Positions 1 to 14,000 of a stretch of 64,000 nucleotides of DNA are shown one piece after another. Position numbers and translations under genes: made by a program. Position 1 is the stretch's first letter. Every line of letters starts with the position of its first letter. The stretch spans positions 325,920 through 389,919 of the forward strand of contig VWZW01004074.1 of the NCBI GenBank assembly GCA_013397115.1, in the 5' to 3' direction. The stretch is from Edolisoma coerulescens. Its lineage: Eukaryota; Chordata; Aves; Passeriformes; Campephagidae. The notes beneath the pieces are model-generated. The model was given only the letters and a program-made list of their open reading frames with translations. It made no database searches and was not told the DNA's origin.

Positions 1-3000
1 ATGTCCTCTCCCAACAAGACAGTGAGATAAAGAATGGCCAGTACCTTTTTGGCAGCCTGGGCCACCTCTGCAGTTGTGCAGATCACACAATGGCAGGCAT
101 TAGTACTCCAGTCTGCCACATCTCTCCTCCCCTACCTACCTGAGTTCTGCTTGTCTCCTGGCATGCTTTAAAAGCACCCTGAAAGGCCAAATGGAAAAGG
201 GGAGAACCGGACACATCAGACCCCCCTAGCAAAATGGAAGAGGGAAGGGAGGAAAGGAGCAGTGAGACACAGGCTCCCCTCAAGTGAGAGAGAGAGAAAA
301 CTGCTGGAGGGCAAAGTGCAGCACCTGCCAGGCAGCTGTGGGACAGGCACTCAGGAAAGGAGGATGGTAAGACACACAGAAAGTTTGTAGTTGCGAGAAG
401 TACTTTATTGCAAAATTTCTCCCAAATCCCAGGAAATACAGCCTATGGGAGCAACAAAGCGTGTAACCTTGTAGGTCAAATGCAAAACCAAATTATGCCA
501 GTTCTTTGTAGGTGACCTCTTAAATGTACATACACACGCATAACAAGATGAGACAGTTGTGTGCAAAGGAAGAGCCAGTGCCAGTGATCGGATATAAAAT
601 GACAAGCCTTTTCGAAATAATGCATTTGTTTCAGATGAGGTTTAGATTAACAGGCTTTTAGGGTGAGCCTTTGCACTCTACCCCATCTCACAAAGGCCAC
701 AGAGCTGTAGAGCTGGAAACCAAGGAGTAAATCTGAATATGGTTCTAGATCATCTTTCACAAAAACTTCCAGAAAATTCTTCCATGACAGCAACAGCCAC
801 CATTCAACGGCTCCCAGAGCTGTCTCAAGGCTTCTTTTAGGTCAGACCTCAACTCCAAGAAGTGGTGGACCACCTTCGTAGAGTTTCAGATCCCACCTAG
901 AACTACCATGTGCACCTGGGGATTGATGTCTGGGAAATACATGCATATATGCAACATGGGAAAAGCAAAAAGTGCAACTGTAATTTCTCTCTGGGGAAAA
1001 GGAAATAACAGGACGCAAGAAGAATAAGTAAGAAATGGGAAGGAGGTGGATACAATGAATGTATTGGCCCATGAAAAGCACTTTCCAGTTTGGAGGCAAT
1101 AGACGTGCAGTCATGAGCAAGATTCAAGGTGTGACAGAAGTCAGAGAGCTTAATTGCCAAGAAAAAACCACCAGATGTGAAGCAGCACAAAATCATGTGA
1201 GTTTTGCCACTAATTTCAGTGCAGCCAGGCCTTTGCTGCAGGTTTCTTTAGGACAAGCTATGGTAATTTCCTTGAGCTGCAGAGGAAAGGGTGGAATTCC
1301 CTCCCTTTCCTCTCCCTTGAGACATTTTAAGTTTACTGAATAAGGCACAATGAGGACTTTGCATATGCCACGGTAAATCACAGTCTTTGTGTAACTTCCC
1401 TTGCGTCTGCTGGAGCAGTGTTCACACCACGGTAAACTTTGGCTTGATAACCTCAGTGGATGTCTCACTTGTGCTGGCAGTCCCTCATAGAGGTTTTTTT
1501 CTGCTCCAATGTATTACCTGAAAATCTCAGGTGTCTGCTAAAGATTGATTTCCAAGCATCTCTTATGTCTAATTCATTATACTGCAGGAAGGAATCTTAC
1601 AGAAAAGGAAGCAGCATCCACTGGTATAGTCCCATTGCCCTTCTGAAACTCTCTTTGCTGCTGTGCCTTTTCACCCACAGCAGGTACCCCATTTCTCTCA
1701 TATGTCTTCATATCTCCAACCCAAAAGGGCTGTCTTTCAAGACAACCTGCAAAGTCCACAAGAAGCCTTCCCTTTGTCTCTGGAATCAATTTCATTTTGG
1801 TCCTCCATGGTCTAAAATATCTTTATTTTACGGGTCTTTCATCCCACCCCAGGCAATGAAATGTCTTGAATAAACCTCCATCAGAAAAACATTTCTTGCA
1901 CAGCTCCCCTGGAACTTCCCTGCGCTGAGGCAGAAAAGGAAGGATGAACTTCCACATTCGTTTGAAATCTCAGTTTGAAGCTTCTGAAACAGCATTTGTT
2001 GTCTATATTGTACTGATTTTTCTCTGTTCTTATATACTGAGCAACACTATATGGTGTGGAATATCTCTTTGGCCAATGTGAGTCAGCTGAGAGGCTGAAG
2101 AGTCCTCTTACTGTTGGTAAGTGTCAATTCCGCTTACCAACAACTAAAAAAGAAGTGTGTTATTAACATTATTCTGATCCTAAATCCAAGCCATGGCACT
2201 GTACCATCTAGTAGGGAAGAAATTAACTCTATCCCAGCCAAAACCAGGACAAAGTTTTACATCACAACAGGATACTTTCCCTTCCCCTCCTCCTCTGGTT
2301 TGCAGCCAGTTGACTTGGATAATTTCACTATTATCAACTCTTGGATCAAGAGCTACAACAAATCTCTTCATCAAGTTCCACAGAGAAAGCCAGAAGAAAC
2401 ATTCATCACAGAGTCTTGCAACCAAAAGCCTTTGGCATATGCCCTCTGTCATGAACCTCTCATCAGGCAGTCAAGATTATACCCTCCTCAGATTGTTTGC
2501 TCCAGGCCTGCTGAGGTGGTTCCTCTTTTGTGGACTCCTCCATGAGAGCCAGACACTAGCCTGCTGACATCTTAATGATTTATTTATAAGCACATTCAAA
2601 TCAATAGTGTTAACATTCAGGTAATACAAACTTGTGTAAAGAAATTCACATGACATTAAAAAAAAATCAAAAAATAGATACCTGAGAACTAAACTCTGGG
2701 GAAAGCTTGGTTTCATTTTTCTTACTTCATTTCTTTCTTACTTCATGGAAATATTCTCATCCTTGACTCCTGCCCTCCAGCCTCATGGTTTTTTCTGTTT
2801 TGCAGAGCCAGCGTGGGCTATGGGAGGCAGGTGCTTCCTCCGGCAGTCCAGAGGCCACTGTAATTTCAGTAGTGACTCAGCCCAAAGCAAACCCCACAGG
2901 GTAGGGCTGGCAGTGACGTCCTACGTAGTCACAGCTCTGTACAGCCACACTGCTTTTGAACTGTGCTCTCCATAGTGAGTGGTCTGCACAGGGAAAAAGG

Positions 3001-3873
3001 GAGGTGTGGCAGCCCCCAATTTTTACTGTTTCTCCGCTTTTAACATCTTTAACTTCGGAGGACCCTTCCCATGAAGCTCGGAATTCAAGGGCAAAATCCC
3101 ATGCTTTCTTCATAGGAAAACTAACAACTACTCTCTGCTCCTGAATAGCTTGCAAGAGCTTGAACATTGCTTTTCCAACACAGATTGATCAGTATTTCCA
3201 CAGGGGAGGAAAATAATGGTCTATATTAATACTTTGACTACTAGTCAAGGGTACCAAGAACAAATAGCATCCAAAACTTTTCTCAAATGAAATGAAATCT
3301 AAAAGAGGCCTCTCACTCTGCCACCCACAGCTTCCTAAATCAGGCACACCAGCATAGAAAGAGTTTCACAGCCACTTTCTTTACTTGAATGGTTCATTAA
3401 TATGAATTGTTATCTCATCCACAAAATACATAATTAAAGGTACCCTGCACCTTCTCAGAAGATCTGTGAATTGCTGTTTGCACTATAGAAAGGGAGAGAA
3501 AGGCCTATGTTTGGGACTGTTGCCTTGGCTAAATCTTTATATGTGCTGATTTTTTTTTCCACTTTGGTTAATTTGTTTGTTTGTTCAAAATCACTAACCC
3601 TCTGAGAAAGGAGTTTGTTGGCTACCATTATATTATTTAGTGCAGTGTCTAGGGAGCACCCTATGATGGTGATAAATACAATGCTAGAATAGCAACAGCA
3701 ATCCTGTAATTGAAAGAGTCACCAGGGACAACTATAATAAAAACTGGCAGCACAGCCTCCTGGATTAGCTAGGCTGAACTTTTTCACCTTATGAGGACTT
3801 CAGAATACACTCCAGGAAGAACTGTGAGGTGTACTTGGGTTTAACTTCTCTACACATTGCCCAGAAGAACCTA
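1..3873. other. Non-coding unique DNA, left end
   Basis: No gene is supported here. The stretch holds a purine-rich GA tract at about 228-300, including a short (GA)n run, and a short TTTG repeat at about 3571-3586. The two largest open frames (1460-1873 and 2114-2545, plus strand) lack any domain I recognise. The second is overlapped by a reverse-strand open frame at 2180-2452, which fits chance openness. Two TGACGTC CRE-like heptamers are not expected by design here; one lies at 2914-2920. A TGAGTCAGC AP-1/MARE half-site lies at 2079-2087. None of these has support beyond the motif itself. Confidence 0.7.
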
Positions 3874-4190
3874 TAGGGAGCCTACAAGAGAGATGGAGAG
3901 GGACTTTTTACAAGGACGTGTAGTGATAGGACAAGGGGTGATGATTTTTTACCCTGAAAGAGGGAGGGTTTAGATTAGATATCAGCGAGAAATTCTTTAC
4001 TCTGAGGGTGGTGAGGCACTGGCATAGGTTGCTCAGAGAAGCTGTGGATGTGTCATCCCTGGAAATGTTCAAGGCCAGGTTGGGTGGGGACCTGAGCAAC
4101 CTGGTCTAGTGGAAGGTCCTTGCCTGTGGCACAGGGGATGGAACTGGATGATCTTTGAGGTCCCTTCCAAACAATTCTATGATTCTATGA
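3874..4190 (+). repeat. CR1 LINE, 5'-truncated, 3' end
   Basis: A non-LTR retrotransposon fragment. The sequence follows the avian CR1 3' region: a GGGAGCCTACAAGAGAG-like start, GAGAGGGACTTTTTACAAGG, a GATAGGACAAGGGGTGATG stretch, GGTTTAGATTAGATATC, a CCATCCCTGGA-like segment, GGCCAGGTTGGGTGGGG, GATGATCTTTGAGGTCCCTTCC, and finally two tandem ATTCTATGA units that mark the true 3' terminus at 4190. Only the C-terminal end of ORF2 and the 3' UTR remain, so the copy is dead on arrival, which is usual for CR1 because of incomplete reverse transcription. The frame is broken. No target-site duplication is evident, as is normal for this family. The reverse-strand open frame at 3908-4099 is an antisense shadow of this element. 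Confidence 0.95.
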
Positions 4191-7100
4191 AGTCAGCTAC
4201 ACTGCTAACAGCTGCTGGAAAACCCACATGATGCACTGTCAATTTTTTTAACCTGATCACTTAAAATCTTCTCTGTGATTTTCTTGGTGCTAACTTTGTC
4301 TCTTATCAGCAGTTCATGTAAGTTTCAAAGAACCTCAAGCTTCACTTCAGGCTTGCAGGTGAACAGAAAGCTTCATGACCATGCTGCTCTACTTTGGGAA
4401 GCAGCTGTCAAGTTAAGAAGAACATCTTCTGTTCTCTGTTTCTTTGCCCACTGTTTGCGATTGACTTTAGTAACTCAGTGTCAAGTAATTAATCCAGAAG
4501 TTTCATCAGGATGCAAAACTCACACCATAATTCTTAGGAATAAAAAAAAAAGGAATTAGAGAAGACTGTCTCCAGTGTTTCTGCTACACAGTCAAGAGCA
4601 GGGAGTCAAAGTGTCTGCTTCTTCCCTGGAGGCTGAGATAATTGTATCATGTGATCTTTATGGCATCTGCCAGCTGGGTGAAACAACAACCCCGAGCTGC
4701 TCCTGCACCCTTCCGTGATCTCATGGGTTTAGCCACCACGCAAACTCTTGTTTTGACTCATGTGGAAGAGGGTTAGTCCCGGTCTCCATCCTCCGCACTG
4801 ATCACAAAGCAAAGGGAAAACAACAAGGTCTGAACACATCATTCATGGAAGACTGCCAGGGTTTCCTTTCACTTGAGATTGCAGTGCTCAGAGTTAAGAA
4901 GTTTTATTGCTATCACATGAACATGGGAATCCTTTGGTCTGTGAATTAATTCATCATCCCAGCATTTCCCCTCCTAGATTTATGTCCTTCGGCCAAGCCA
5001 ATCTTCTGAGTATTTCACAGTGCTGCAATTATCACTGTCTCTTAGCATCAAGGCAAGCAGTGAGAGAGCCTGCACAGGTAACTACAGGAATTGCTCGTGA
5101 GAGGTGGCAGAGCCAAGTTTGGTGAGCAGTGCTGAGTGACAGTACCTCCTGGAGGGGTTCAGCTGCCTTCCCAGAGTGTTGTAAACACATCTTCCCCTCT
5201 GGCAGAAAGGAGTCATAACTAAATGTTACCTACTCCAGCTGCTATTTGCGAGCCTAATACAAACTTTGAGGTAGCTTCATAACTTACGCAGTTACCTAAT
5301 TAACTTCTACTGGATCCAGTTACAGGAGGGAGGGCTGAGCACAAAGCAGAGAAAAGCAAAACAATTCAAATCTTTAAAGGTAATTACATGATATTTCCAT
5401 GGCACTGAGAGAAATAAAAGTAATTTCCAAAAGTAACTTAGGTCTGTGAAGCAAAGTCTCAGAGATGTGTAAGAGGATTTCAGTTGAGTCGCAGCCTGTA
5501 GTGATTTCAGACTTCCATAACACACAGGACATGCAAATAGTGAGAGGACACGCAATAACCTGTAAAATCTGAGGCTGGGCTCCTGTTCAATGCCAGCACT
5601 ATTAAACTTAGCAATCTGCATTTTATTTTTTTTCTAAGGGATTCACCCCTTTATTCTTCTGTAATAGAGGCAGCAAAGAGCTGATTAAGTGCAGGAGGGT
5701 ACAGAGAGTACTTCAGATAAACTGTTGCTAATTGTCCAATGATCCACAAATCCAGTTTGTTTCAAAATGCAAAGAGTGATCTTTTCAAATAGCGAGCCAA
5801 CTGGTAATGATACAAAGTATTTACCTTGGAGCTGCAACTATTTGGGAAGGAAACACAATTTATTTTTGTATATCCTTTAAATATCTTCAAATATCCCTGT
5901 CATCTCCAAAGGCCCCTTTGAGAGCATTCCTTTATGTGTCTGGATCAAAGGAAAAATGAGGTGCATGAGAAATAACACAATCATTCAGGAAATAAGGTTA
6001 TTCAATAGAACATGAACTCCTCAGTAATGTTAGGAGGACTCTGCAACATAAAGTATGATTCTTTAAAGAAAGTGTTCGTAGATTAAAAAAAAAAAAAACA
6101 GTCATAGGAACATCAAAATAAGAACAAAGCATGAAATTTCTAGTAAAAGAATCTTTAAATTCTTTTGAGAAAGAATCTCCTTGAAAACCTCAGACTGCAG
6201 AAAATTTGTTACCTATGTGAAGGTATTTGGTCCTGATTTTCAGAGGCAGTGCTTTCACAAGAGTTGCAGTTTCATGGCTTTTCTACTGTGGATCATGTAT
6301 GAGGAGCAAGAAGTAAGATTAAATGATTCCTCAAGATTCCCAACAACGCTATGAAATGCTGGAGAACTGCACACAGTTTTCCAGTGGAAGGAAGGCCAGA
6401 CTCCCTGAAAGCCTTTTGTATGAAACCCCTGCTGGAAGAGAGCTCCTTTGCAAAAGGTCAGTCCCTGAGAGATGCAGGCTGCTGCTGAAGAGGAACACCC
6501 CAACCAAGGGCATGCAACAGGGAATGGCATGGAGCTGTAGGTGGGGACACACACAGTGCAGGACTGCAGTGAAGTACAAGAGCCAGGCAATATGATTTGG
6601 CTTTGGTTTCACGTCTAAAGGCTCAGGTCCTTTTCAAAGCACCCTGCTGCTTTAAGTACATGCCTGAAGCCCTGAATAAAGGCCACTTGGGGCAATGATG
6701 CAGACCCTGGTAGTGGCAGTGACATGAGAAAGGTACCATATGCTTTGGAAAGGAGTAATTTTATCAGGAAATTGATAACAAAACCCAAACAATACCCAGA
6801 AAATCTGAAGCTGCCAGAATACATTTTATTTTCCTGGGAAAAGAACTTTTCACAAATGTTTAGAAAGTTCCAGGTATCTTCCCAGCCCCACAGCAGCTAT
6901 TTCCCATGTGGCACACAGGCCAGACCAAAATAAGCAGTCACATAACTTTGCTCTGGTCCTGAACAAATCCTGGCAAAATTAATCTGGGCGTCTACTTTCC
7001 CATATAGGCCTACCACATGCAGGTGGCTTCATTTGCAAACCCCACACATTTCTAGGGGTCAGAGAAGGCTGACTCACAACATAAATCCAACTCCAAACAT

Positions 7101-10080
7101 GACAGTAACTTGAATCAAACGCATTTTCTCTTAACAAGAGACTTATGGTTACACGCTGAAGGATACCAGTGCATGCAACGGAAAGTCAGATCTGCAGTGG
7201 GAATTGTGAGCAACACACTGCTGGGCAAGAAGGGATGGAGATAATCAACCTCTCTGAAGATTCTAGGGGAATCTTTGACATGGCAAAGACGACAGATTTC
7301 TTCTTTGCAGAGAGCCTATCAAGAAAGCACCACCATCTAGCGAAGGAAAATTTCTTAAGCATCTGCCAAGCACCTGATAAAAGGTCAGTATTGTTACAAT
7401 AGTCAAGGTTGCATTGGAGACACCAGTTGGGCTCAAAAGGGCTCAAAAGACCTACAGCGTAGTTTTTATAGGAAGCACCAAACATTTTGGTGCCTCGAAG
7501 GAAAGTAATTTGTATTGAGCCAAGGAAAGTATGTGTGAGCTTCATTGAAATTTCCAGCTCATTGTTTTTCAGAGCCCTCTTTTGTAAACTGTGGATGAAG
7601 TTGCTCTAATTGACCGAAGTGTTTGGAGAGCGCTACCTAGCGTTCATGAAATATCTTGAAAGTAGAATGGTTGGAGTACTATTTTATTGCATTCATCTTT
7701 TCAATTCTTGGGAATCATTGTCCTGTAACAAGACTTCAAACACTCTTAACAACTGTTTCTCTATATTCATGTAGCTCTTCAAAATGAATGCATACATGAA
7801 TTCAAGCTGGTCAGAGAAGATGAAAGGTTGTGAACAGATCTTCATCTAGACCATTAAAAGGCCTTTGCTGTTTCAGGCAAAGCTCTTGTGGAATCCATAT
7901 TACTCTATGATTTTAATTCATGGCCCCAACTGTGTCTGTTGACAGCATTACAGCATGGGCATGCAAGGCAGTAAAACTACCCTCTGAATAGTCCTGGGAA
8001 CAGGTTGCAGAAGCAGCATGAACGAATGAATGACATAGAAAAAAACCTCTGAGTGATTGCCCATACAAAATTTCCTCAGGTTCTTGCATGGGCATTTTCA
8101 TTAAATAGAAGAATCTTAGGTCTGGGGTGTCTGAGCTGGTCTTCCACCCTCCAGGTTCAACACATCATCCATCAGAAGCAAAACTGGGCTTTTTGGGAAC
8201 ATAGAGGATGTCTAAAGGATGCGGATGTGTTGGGATGAAAATGAAGCTACCGATAGCTGACACCAACAAAAAAATCAATAATGCCTTTACAAAGTAAAAA
8301 CCCAGACCAGAGGAAATTCATTACATCCACATATTGCTGTCTGAGGGAAAGGATAAAAACTACTCATCTGGCTTAAAGGCCACGTAGCTAATGCTTCTGA
8401 AACTTTTGCTGCCAGACAATGTACCTAAATAGAAGATTTTTTTCTCTCTCCCACATACATGGCTAATTAAAAATAGCTGTGGTGCTATGAGACATCTCTA
8501 ATTGGCCTTGTGTGAAAGCTCTGTAGTCTACGGGTAATTACAATTATTCTCCCATTGCAACCAACTTCACCTTCACTAAATCAGCCATTTATTTTCTGAG
8601 CTATTAGGACCCTGGCTGAAAACACAGGAACTATTCAATTTCCATCCTTCTCTTTCACACTGTGGTATACAAGAAACTCCTACATGTTCTTCAGTTTTCA
8701 TAAGACATTTTATTCTTTTAACTCAGAGCAGACTTCCTCCAATAATGTATGCATTCAAGGCAAAATCCAGTTCCTTTTGGATGGCAGGATTCAAATGCAA
8801 AATAACTATTTGCTTCTCTTTTTTCCCCCCGTAGTTATGGCTCTCCCTACAAAGTGCTGTTAGACAAATCCCTTAAAGCTGTATCATGTAACACCACTCA
8901 AAATGTCCAGAATCAGCATCATCCCATGATATTAAATACAGGTTGGACCTCCAATTCATGGGAGAACAAAGCATTCATATGAATTTTATAGCAACAATAA
9001 TTGGCATCACTCTGCTTTTGAAGGGCTTCCTTTGAAACAGATTTTGCAGACAGATCCAAATTTGGCATCAGTGCCAGCTCACAGACTTCAGTAGAAATAG
9101 CCTTATTTATTATGCTTCATGGAGAAGAAAAAAGGCCTGGGACTGCAGACACTTACTTGTAGGCAAAGTGTCAAACTTTTAAAATTAAGAAGCAAGACAG
9201 GTGTTCCTGAGAATTTCAGAGTGGATGATCTTGGTAAAGACAAATTATGCATAAAGGCATGTATAGCAGTCTGAATTCCTATTTGGGAAAGAGTGACTAA
9301 AGCAGAGGAGTAACAATGCTGCTTGGTCACACTGGATCTGGGCATGCTTGGGGGCTAAAATAGCCAAAGTATATTAAGATAAATAAATGTAATATGATAT
9401 AATATAAAACTTCACTGGAAAATGAACTTTTGTGGAAGGGGAAAGTGACCTACAAATTTGGAACAAGATCATAGGACAGTTTAAGTTAAAACCAATGGGG
9501 CAAAAACTAGGATAGTCAAAACAATTATGTTTACATCCTCAAATGTCTGGGGTTTTTTATATTTTTAAAATTTTCTAAATATAATTTTAAAAAGAAATTA
9601 AATGAATTTTGAAGAAATGCAAATGCCTTAACAAAACTTGTTTGCTGCCAAAATATTTTATCCAGTCAAAACAGTTTTGTTTTCTCAGTTTATTTTACCA
9701 AGAAAAAGGGAAATTCATTGCTTCTATTTGTGCTTTCAGCATATGAAAATAAGCAATTTGCAGTGTGTTCCAGAGTCACCAGTCAATGTCACATCTTGTG
9801 ACTTGACATGACTAACCCACATAAGGTCTAGTGGTTTCTGACTGGCTGCTGCTGCAATGACAGCGCCCACTAGTTCCCACTGCTAACTCCCTGAACTCCC
9901 AAGGGAAAATATAACTTCCCACCCATACACAAAGCCCTCCACTGCTGCAGCAGTTCCCTCCTCAGCCTTATACTTGCAGTAACAGTACTGATGTAATCTG
10001 AACATGTGCCTACAGTGACAGAAGATAAGGCTTGAATTAAGCTGGTTTTAAATACTTTAAACTCTCATTCCTAGAGTTCT
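4191..10080. other. Non-coding unique DNA
   Basis: No gene is recognised. Contents seen are an A14 run at 6085-6098, a tandem doubling of GGGCTCAAAA near 7430-7450, a TAAT-rich motif cluster at 8463-8545 (listed separately), and two strongly AT-rich patches at about 9360-9420 and 9545-9610. A partial CTCF-like match (AGCGCCCACTAG) occurs near 9862. Open frames here are at most about 119 codons, often occur on both strands at once and show no domain, so I treat them as chance. Confidence 0.7.
8463..8545. promoter_or_regulatory. Homeodomain/MEF2 motif cluster (candidate enhancer)
   Basis: Within about 80 bases there is TAATTA at 8464-8469, a perfect MEF2-type YTA(A/T)4TAR match at 8467-8476, CTAATTGG at 8498-8505 and a second TAATTA at 8535-8540. 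Such clustering of homeodomain cores with a MEF2 site resembles conserved developmental enhancers. AT-rich DNA also produces TAAT cores by chance, so this is a motif observation and not a demonstrated element. There is no neighbouring gene in the window to assign as a target. Confidence 0.25.
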
Positions 10081-11060
10081 TCCCAGTGCTTCATGAGTTT
10101 ATTTTCATTCCCTTGCCAGCCATGCCTGCTGCAGTGGCACTGGAGCTGCTAGTAGGAAAGGGATTAATGGGGATGGTCACCTCTCCTCCAAAAGAGATGT
10201 GCCACCCTCTTCTCTTGCTGAACCACATCTTGAAGGTGAACAAAGGAAATGCAGTGCCTGGTGCTGCTGGCTGGCACTGAGCAGAGAGGGTCCCTTGGCC
10301 GTGGCTTTGAATACACCACACATGCTGCTCTTGGGCAAAAAGCTCCTCCGTAAACCAGTGTTGGTCTGTGAGGGAAGGAAAAGAGGAAAAACAGTGACTT
10401 CCCCATTGGGGTTTTCTTCTGTGAAAGCACCTGCAGAAGGTGCTCAGCAGCAACCAGCTTCCTAAAACACCTTTTGCAGGCAACAACCAGAGCCCTGCTG
10501 CCCACCGCAGCTGCCAGGGAAACTCACTTTAGCAAACCACGGCTGCTGTGTGCCATCCACCAGCTGTCAGAGCCTCACCCCAAAACATGCATCTCCCAGC
10601 AGGCTGGGATGCTCACACCTTCCTGCTGCTCAGCTTTTTTCACCTGTGCTGTGATTATCACTGCCTGCTTCCACCCTCTCACCTTCCTCCTGGCTCAGTC
10701 CCAGGGCTCTGCCGGTGACATTGCGCACTGACCTGTCTGGCCCTGCCGCTGCTTTACTTTCAGCACTGCTTGTGCCTATTGCAAATGAGCACATTTTGGG
10801 AGGAATCACATGCCAGAGGAGCAGTCTAACTGCCTGCACCTCCTTTTTCTGCAGCTTTTCCTACACCACGTTCCTCCAGCGCGTTATTGAGAGGCTGGAA
10901 GGGGGACAGGCATTGCAGCAGACATGGTGGCAGCAGCCCTGGGAGCATACATTCCATCTGCCCGGCACTGGCACAATGTCAGTGCTTTGGCTTCCCTGTC
11001 TCTAGACTGGAGCTGAACATCTGGGTCACGCTGCAGAGGCTACAGCTGAGCTTTTTCAGT
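10081..11060. other. GC-richer non-coding kilobase
   Basis: This stretch is visibly richer in G+C than its flanks (one sampled 60-base line is 60% G+C) and contains many CTGCTG/CAGCAG words, which keeps several overlapping frames on both strands open (85-131 codons). It is not CpG-rich enough to be called a CpG island. None of the frames shows a domain, and no start/splice arrangement is convincing. It could hold an unrecognised exon or an old repeat, but I see no positive evidence for either. Confidence 0.5.
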
Positions 11061-14000
11061 CCTTTCAGCAAGAAGGCCATAATGCAGCAAACAGCATCAA
11101 TGTGATTCTGTCAATTATTTTCTACATTTCAAGCCTAGTGATGCAGAATTTTTTTTTCACCAGCTTGCCACAAGGTGTGACTTTTCAGATTACTATATTA
11201 TGTCAGTAAAATGTCATTACTAACAGTAAGTACATACATTCCTTAAAAGAGGACACAATGGACAGGGATAACAGTACAAATCAAGTTTAAAAAACAATAT
11301 TGAAGTCAGCACATACGTGATTTTTTTCCTCACTGGTGTACCTCCATCACTTTTTCATTGGGACATGCTTCTTCCCAGGCACTGCCACTGGTTTTTATTT
11401 TATTCTTGTATTGTAGTAGCTGAAGAGACAACCATTGTCCTTGGCACTGTCTCCTGAGCTATAGCAATGTGCTGGATTTCAGAGACTCTTATCAGCCCTG
11501 TGCTGAGTGGTCCTTAAGCCAAAGCCCCACTTTGAAAGGGAAATATGTCAATGCAAACATGCTGCCTTAGCATCTCAAGATTTTCCAGCTAATCTCTCAC
11601 AAGGTACCAGAACCACAGTCTCAAGAACCCATGGATAAAGGATATTGGGTTGCAATGAGTGCCTGGCAGCTTCTTTTTCATTATCCCAGGAAAGAGATAA
11701 ATTCTTTGCTAGCTTTTGCTTGCAGAGTTCACAGGAATTATCACATAGGTATAATTCCTATTCTCTAGAAGGAAAAAAAGAAAATCCAGCCAAGCAGACC
11801 TGCGCTGGCAGTCAACTAAGAAATGTAAAGAAGATTAGACACTCCTTACAGTTTCTGTACTTTTTGCAGATGCATAATCACCCTCTTGGATGAAATTTTT
11901 CTTCACTATACAAGCTGTTTTCCTTGCTACAATTTACACACCTGTAACTCCCACCTGACTTGTCGTTACCTATAAACCTTAAGAGACTGTGTCCAGTGTT
12001 GTCTTGCATACTGGCCAAGAAACCAAATCACTCCTGCCTCTGAGCATCACTCTGCAATCGTTCTTGCAGAGACACGGCATTTTCCACGGCCTGGGACGAG
12101 ATGCCGAAGCACTGATGTCATTTGCCTGAACTGCCAGGCCTTTCTTTTCCTGTTTCTTTGCTTAACAAACTCCTGAATCATTCCAGCTCCACCATGCGAC
12201 TCACAGCTTGTTCCATAAATAATTGGAAGCAGGAAGGATCCAAGAGCAATAAAAACAGAACCTGAAGGTGCTGGAATGAGATCGGTTACCTTGGTGTTGT
12301 TTCGTTGGTTTTTTTTTAATTTTCCATAAGGGAACCTGCTCTTTACAAAGGAAAAAAAGAAAAGTCATCTGCTTTATTTAGCAGGAGTTAGCAATGCATG
12401 CTTTGCTTCCTGCAATGGGCCAAGCTTATGTCACCAGCTTATATTCTTCAAAGCCTTATACTGAAGCTGGGATGAGAGGATTCTAAGCTGGTTTGACTGA
12501 ATGCCAGCCAGAGGAATAAAGTTCCTCTGATTGCTTCATGTTGGACTGTTGAAGATATTAATTCAAATATCTCACTTGGAATGGAATAATCTGCATGAAT
12601 CTTCCCATAAATACGTAACAAATGTTAATTAATTAACCTTCAAACAATCCCCAATCCTGTGAAGTAGAAACTTTCTCTATTTTATCTCTATTTTAAAAAG
12701 AAGACAAAAAGACAAGGGCAAGAATAGATATTAATGCCAACATGGCCAAGAAGTCTGTGCTAAAAACATGAGTAGAATGAAAGGGCTGCATTTTCTTATC
12801 TGTCATATGATGTATATTCAACTGAAAAGGTTAGTTGGATTGGATGAACTACACGTAAAACTGTGTTATCTAAGTACCAGGGGCAGGAAGAGGTATCATG
12901 AAGTTTTGACATACTGTAAAAAAGTGTGGGAATAATATCACAAGGAAGCAAACAAGCAAGGAAAGAAGTGGAATTCAGGGCCAAATTTCTCACCAACCAC
13001 TTAACAAGCTGCACTCCAAACCAAGAACCATTTATTCCTGTGAGAGAGATTTAGCCCGCCTGTTTCCCACTCTACGTGACTCACTCTATCGACACAGTGG
13101 ATAAGAGCACAGATGTGAAGTTACTACATATTTGGGACAAGCTGGGAGCTCTGAATTGCCCCATGCCACAAACAACCTCCAATTAATTTAAACATGAAGG
13201 TTTTATTGATGTTGTTACATGCAGAGCCCAAATGAGCCAGTACTGGTTTCTTGGGGCACTGCAGATCCGTCTGGTCACTGTATCTTCAGGACAATTCACC
13301 TCTGGATGTCTCACATAACTTCTTCTGAATCTCTGTTCTCTTACCAGTGTCTGTGTTGCCAAATTGGATTAGCTGACCCACAGCACATTTATGGTATGTG
13401 CAACCAAGAAAACAGTTTCAAGAGTGGCAGGCCTGTATTTGTACAGTAGAATTGTCACAGTGGGAGCATGCTCTGCAAAAGCAGCTCTGCATGTGGAGGG
13501 CTGTGCCTGAGGTGCAAATTTCCTTTTGAATACCTTCAAATCACCCTGGAGATTGTTAACTCATCCATGATTGCACCTCTGTTGCCCATTGCTACAGCTT
13601 CGGGAACAAAATGGGAATCGATGTCAGTGTCTCCAGTAAATGTCTGCTGGGAAAGAGCTCTCCTTGAAGTGGTTGCAAGAAAAAAAAGAAAAGTATATCA
13701 AAATAATAATGGAACATGAAAAAAAAGTAAAAATTCTCTACAATTTGGATTAATTTACCACTGAGGGCTACTTTTTAGTAATTTTGCCCCTGAGTGTTTT
13801 AAGGCATTTCTTTCCCTTCCAGCCCCCCATAGCTAAGGGGATCTGTCACACAGGTCTCTACTGCCTCAGCTGCTCATGGATTGGTCATTACTCATGAGTT
13901 GGACCGGCTCCGTTCTCTACAGAAAGACACTACCCTTTTCATCTCCTAGTTAGTTTTCCTGCCAAACTGTGGCACTGACACCCTTTGGGTGTGATTGAGC

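Noticed and set aside
2114..2545. 143-codon plus-strand open frame
   Set aside because: A reverse-strand frame at 2180-2452 and another plus frame at 2193-2567 are also open over the same DNA. There is no signal peptide, domain or convincing promoter or splice context.
5088..5125. MIR-like word GGTGGCAGAGCCAAG
   Set aside because: Only about 15 bases match, and neither flank continues the MIR order.
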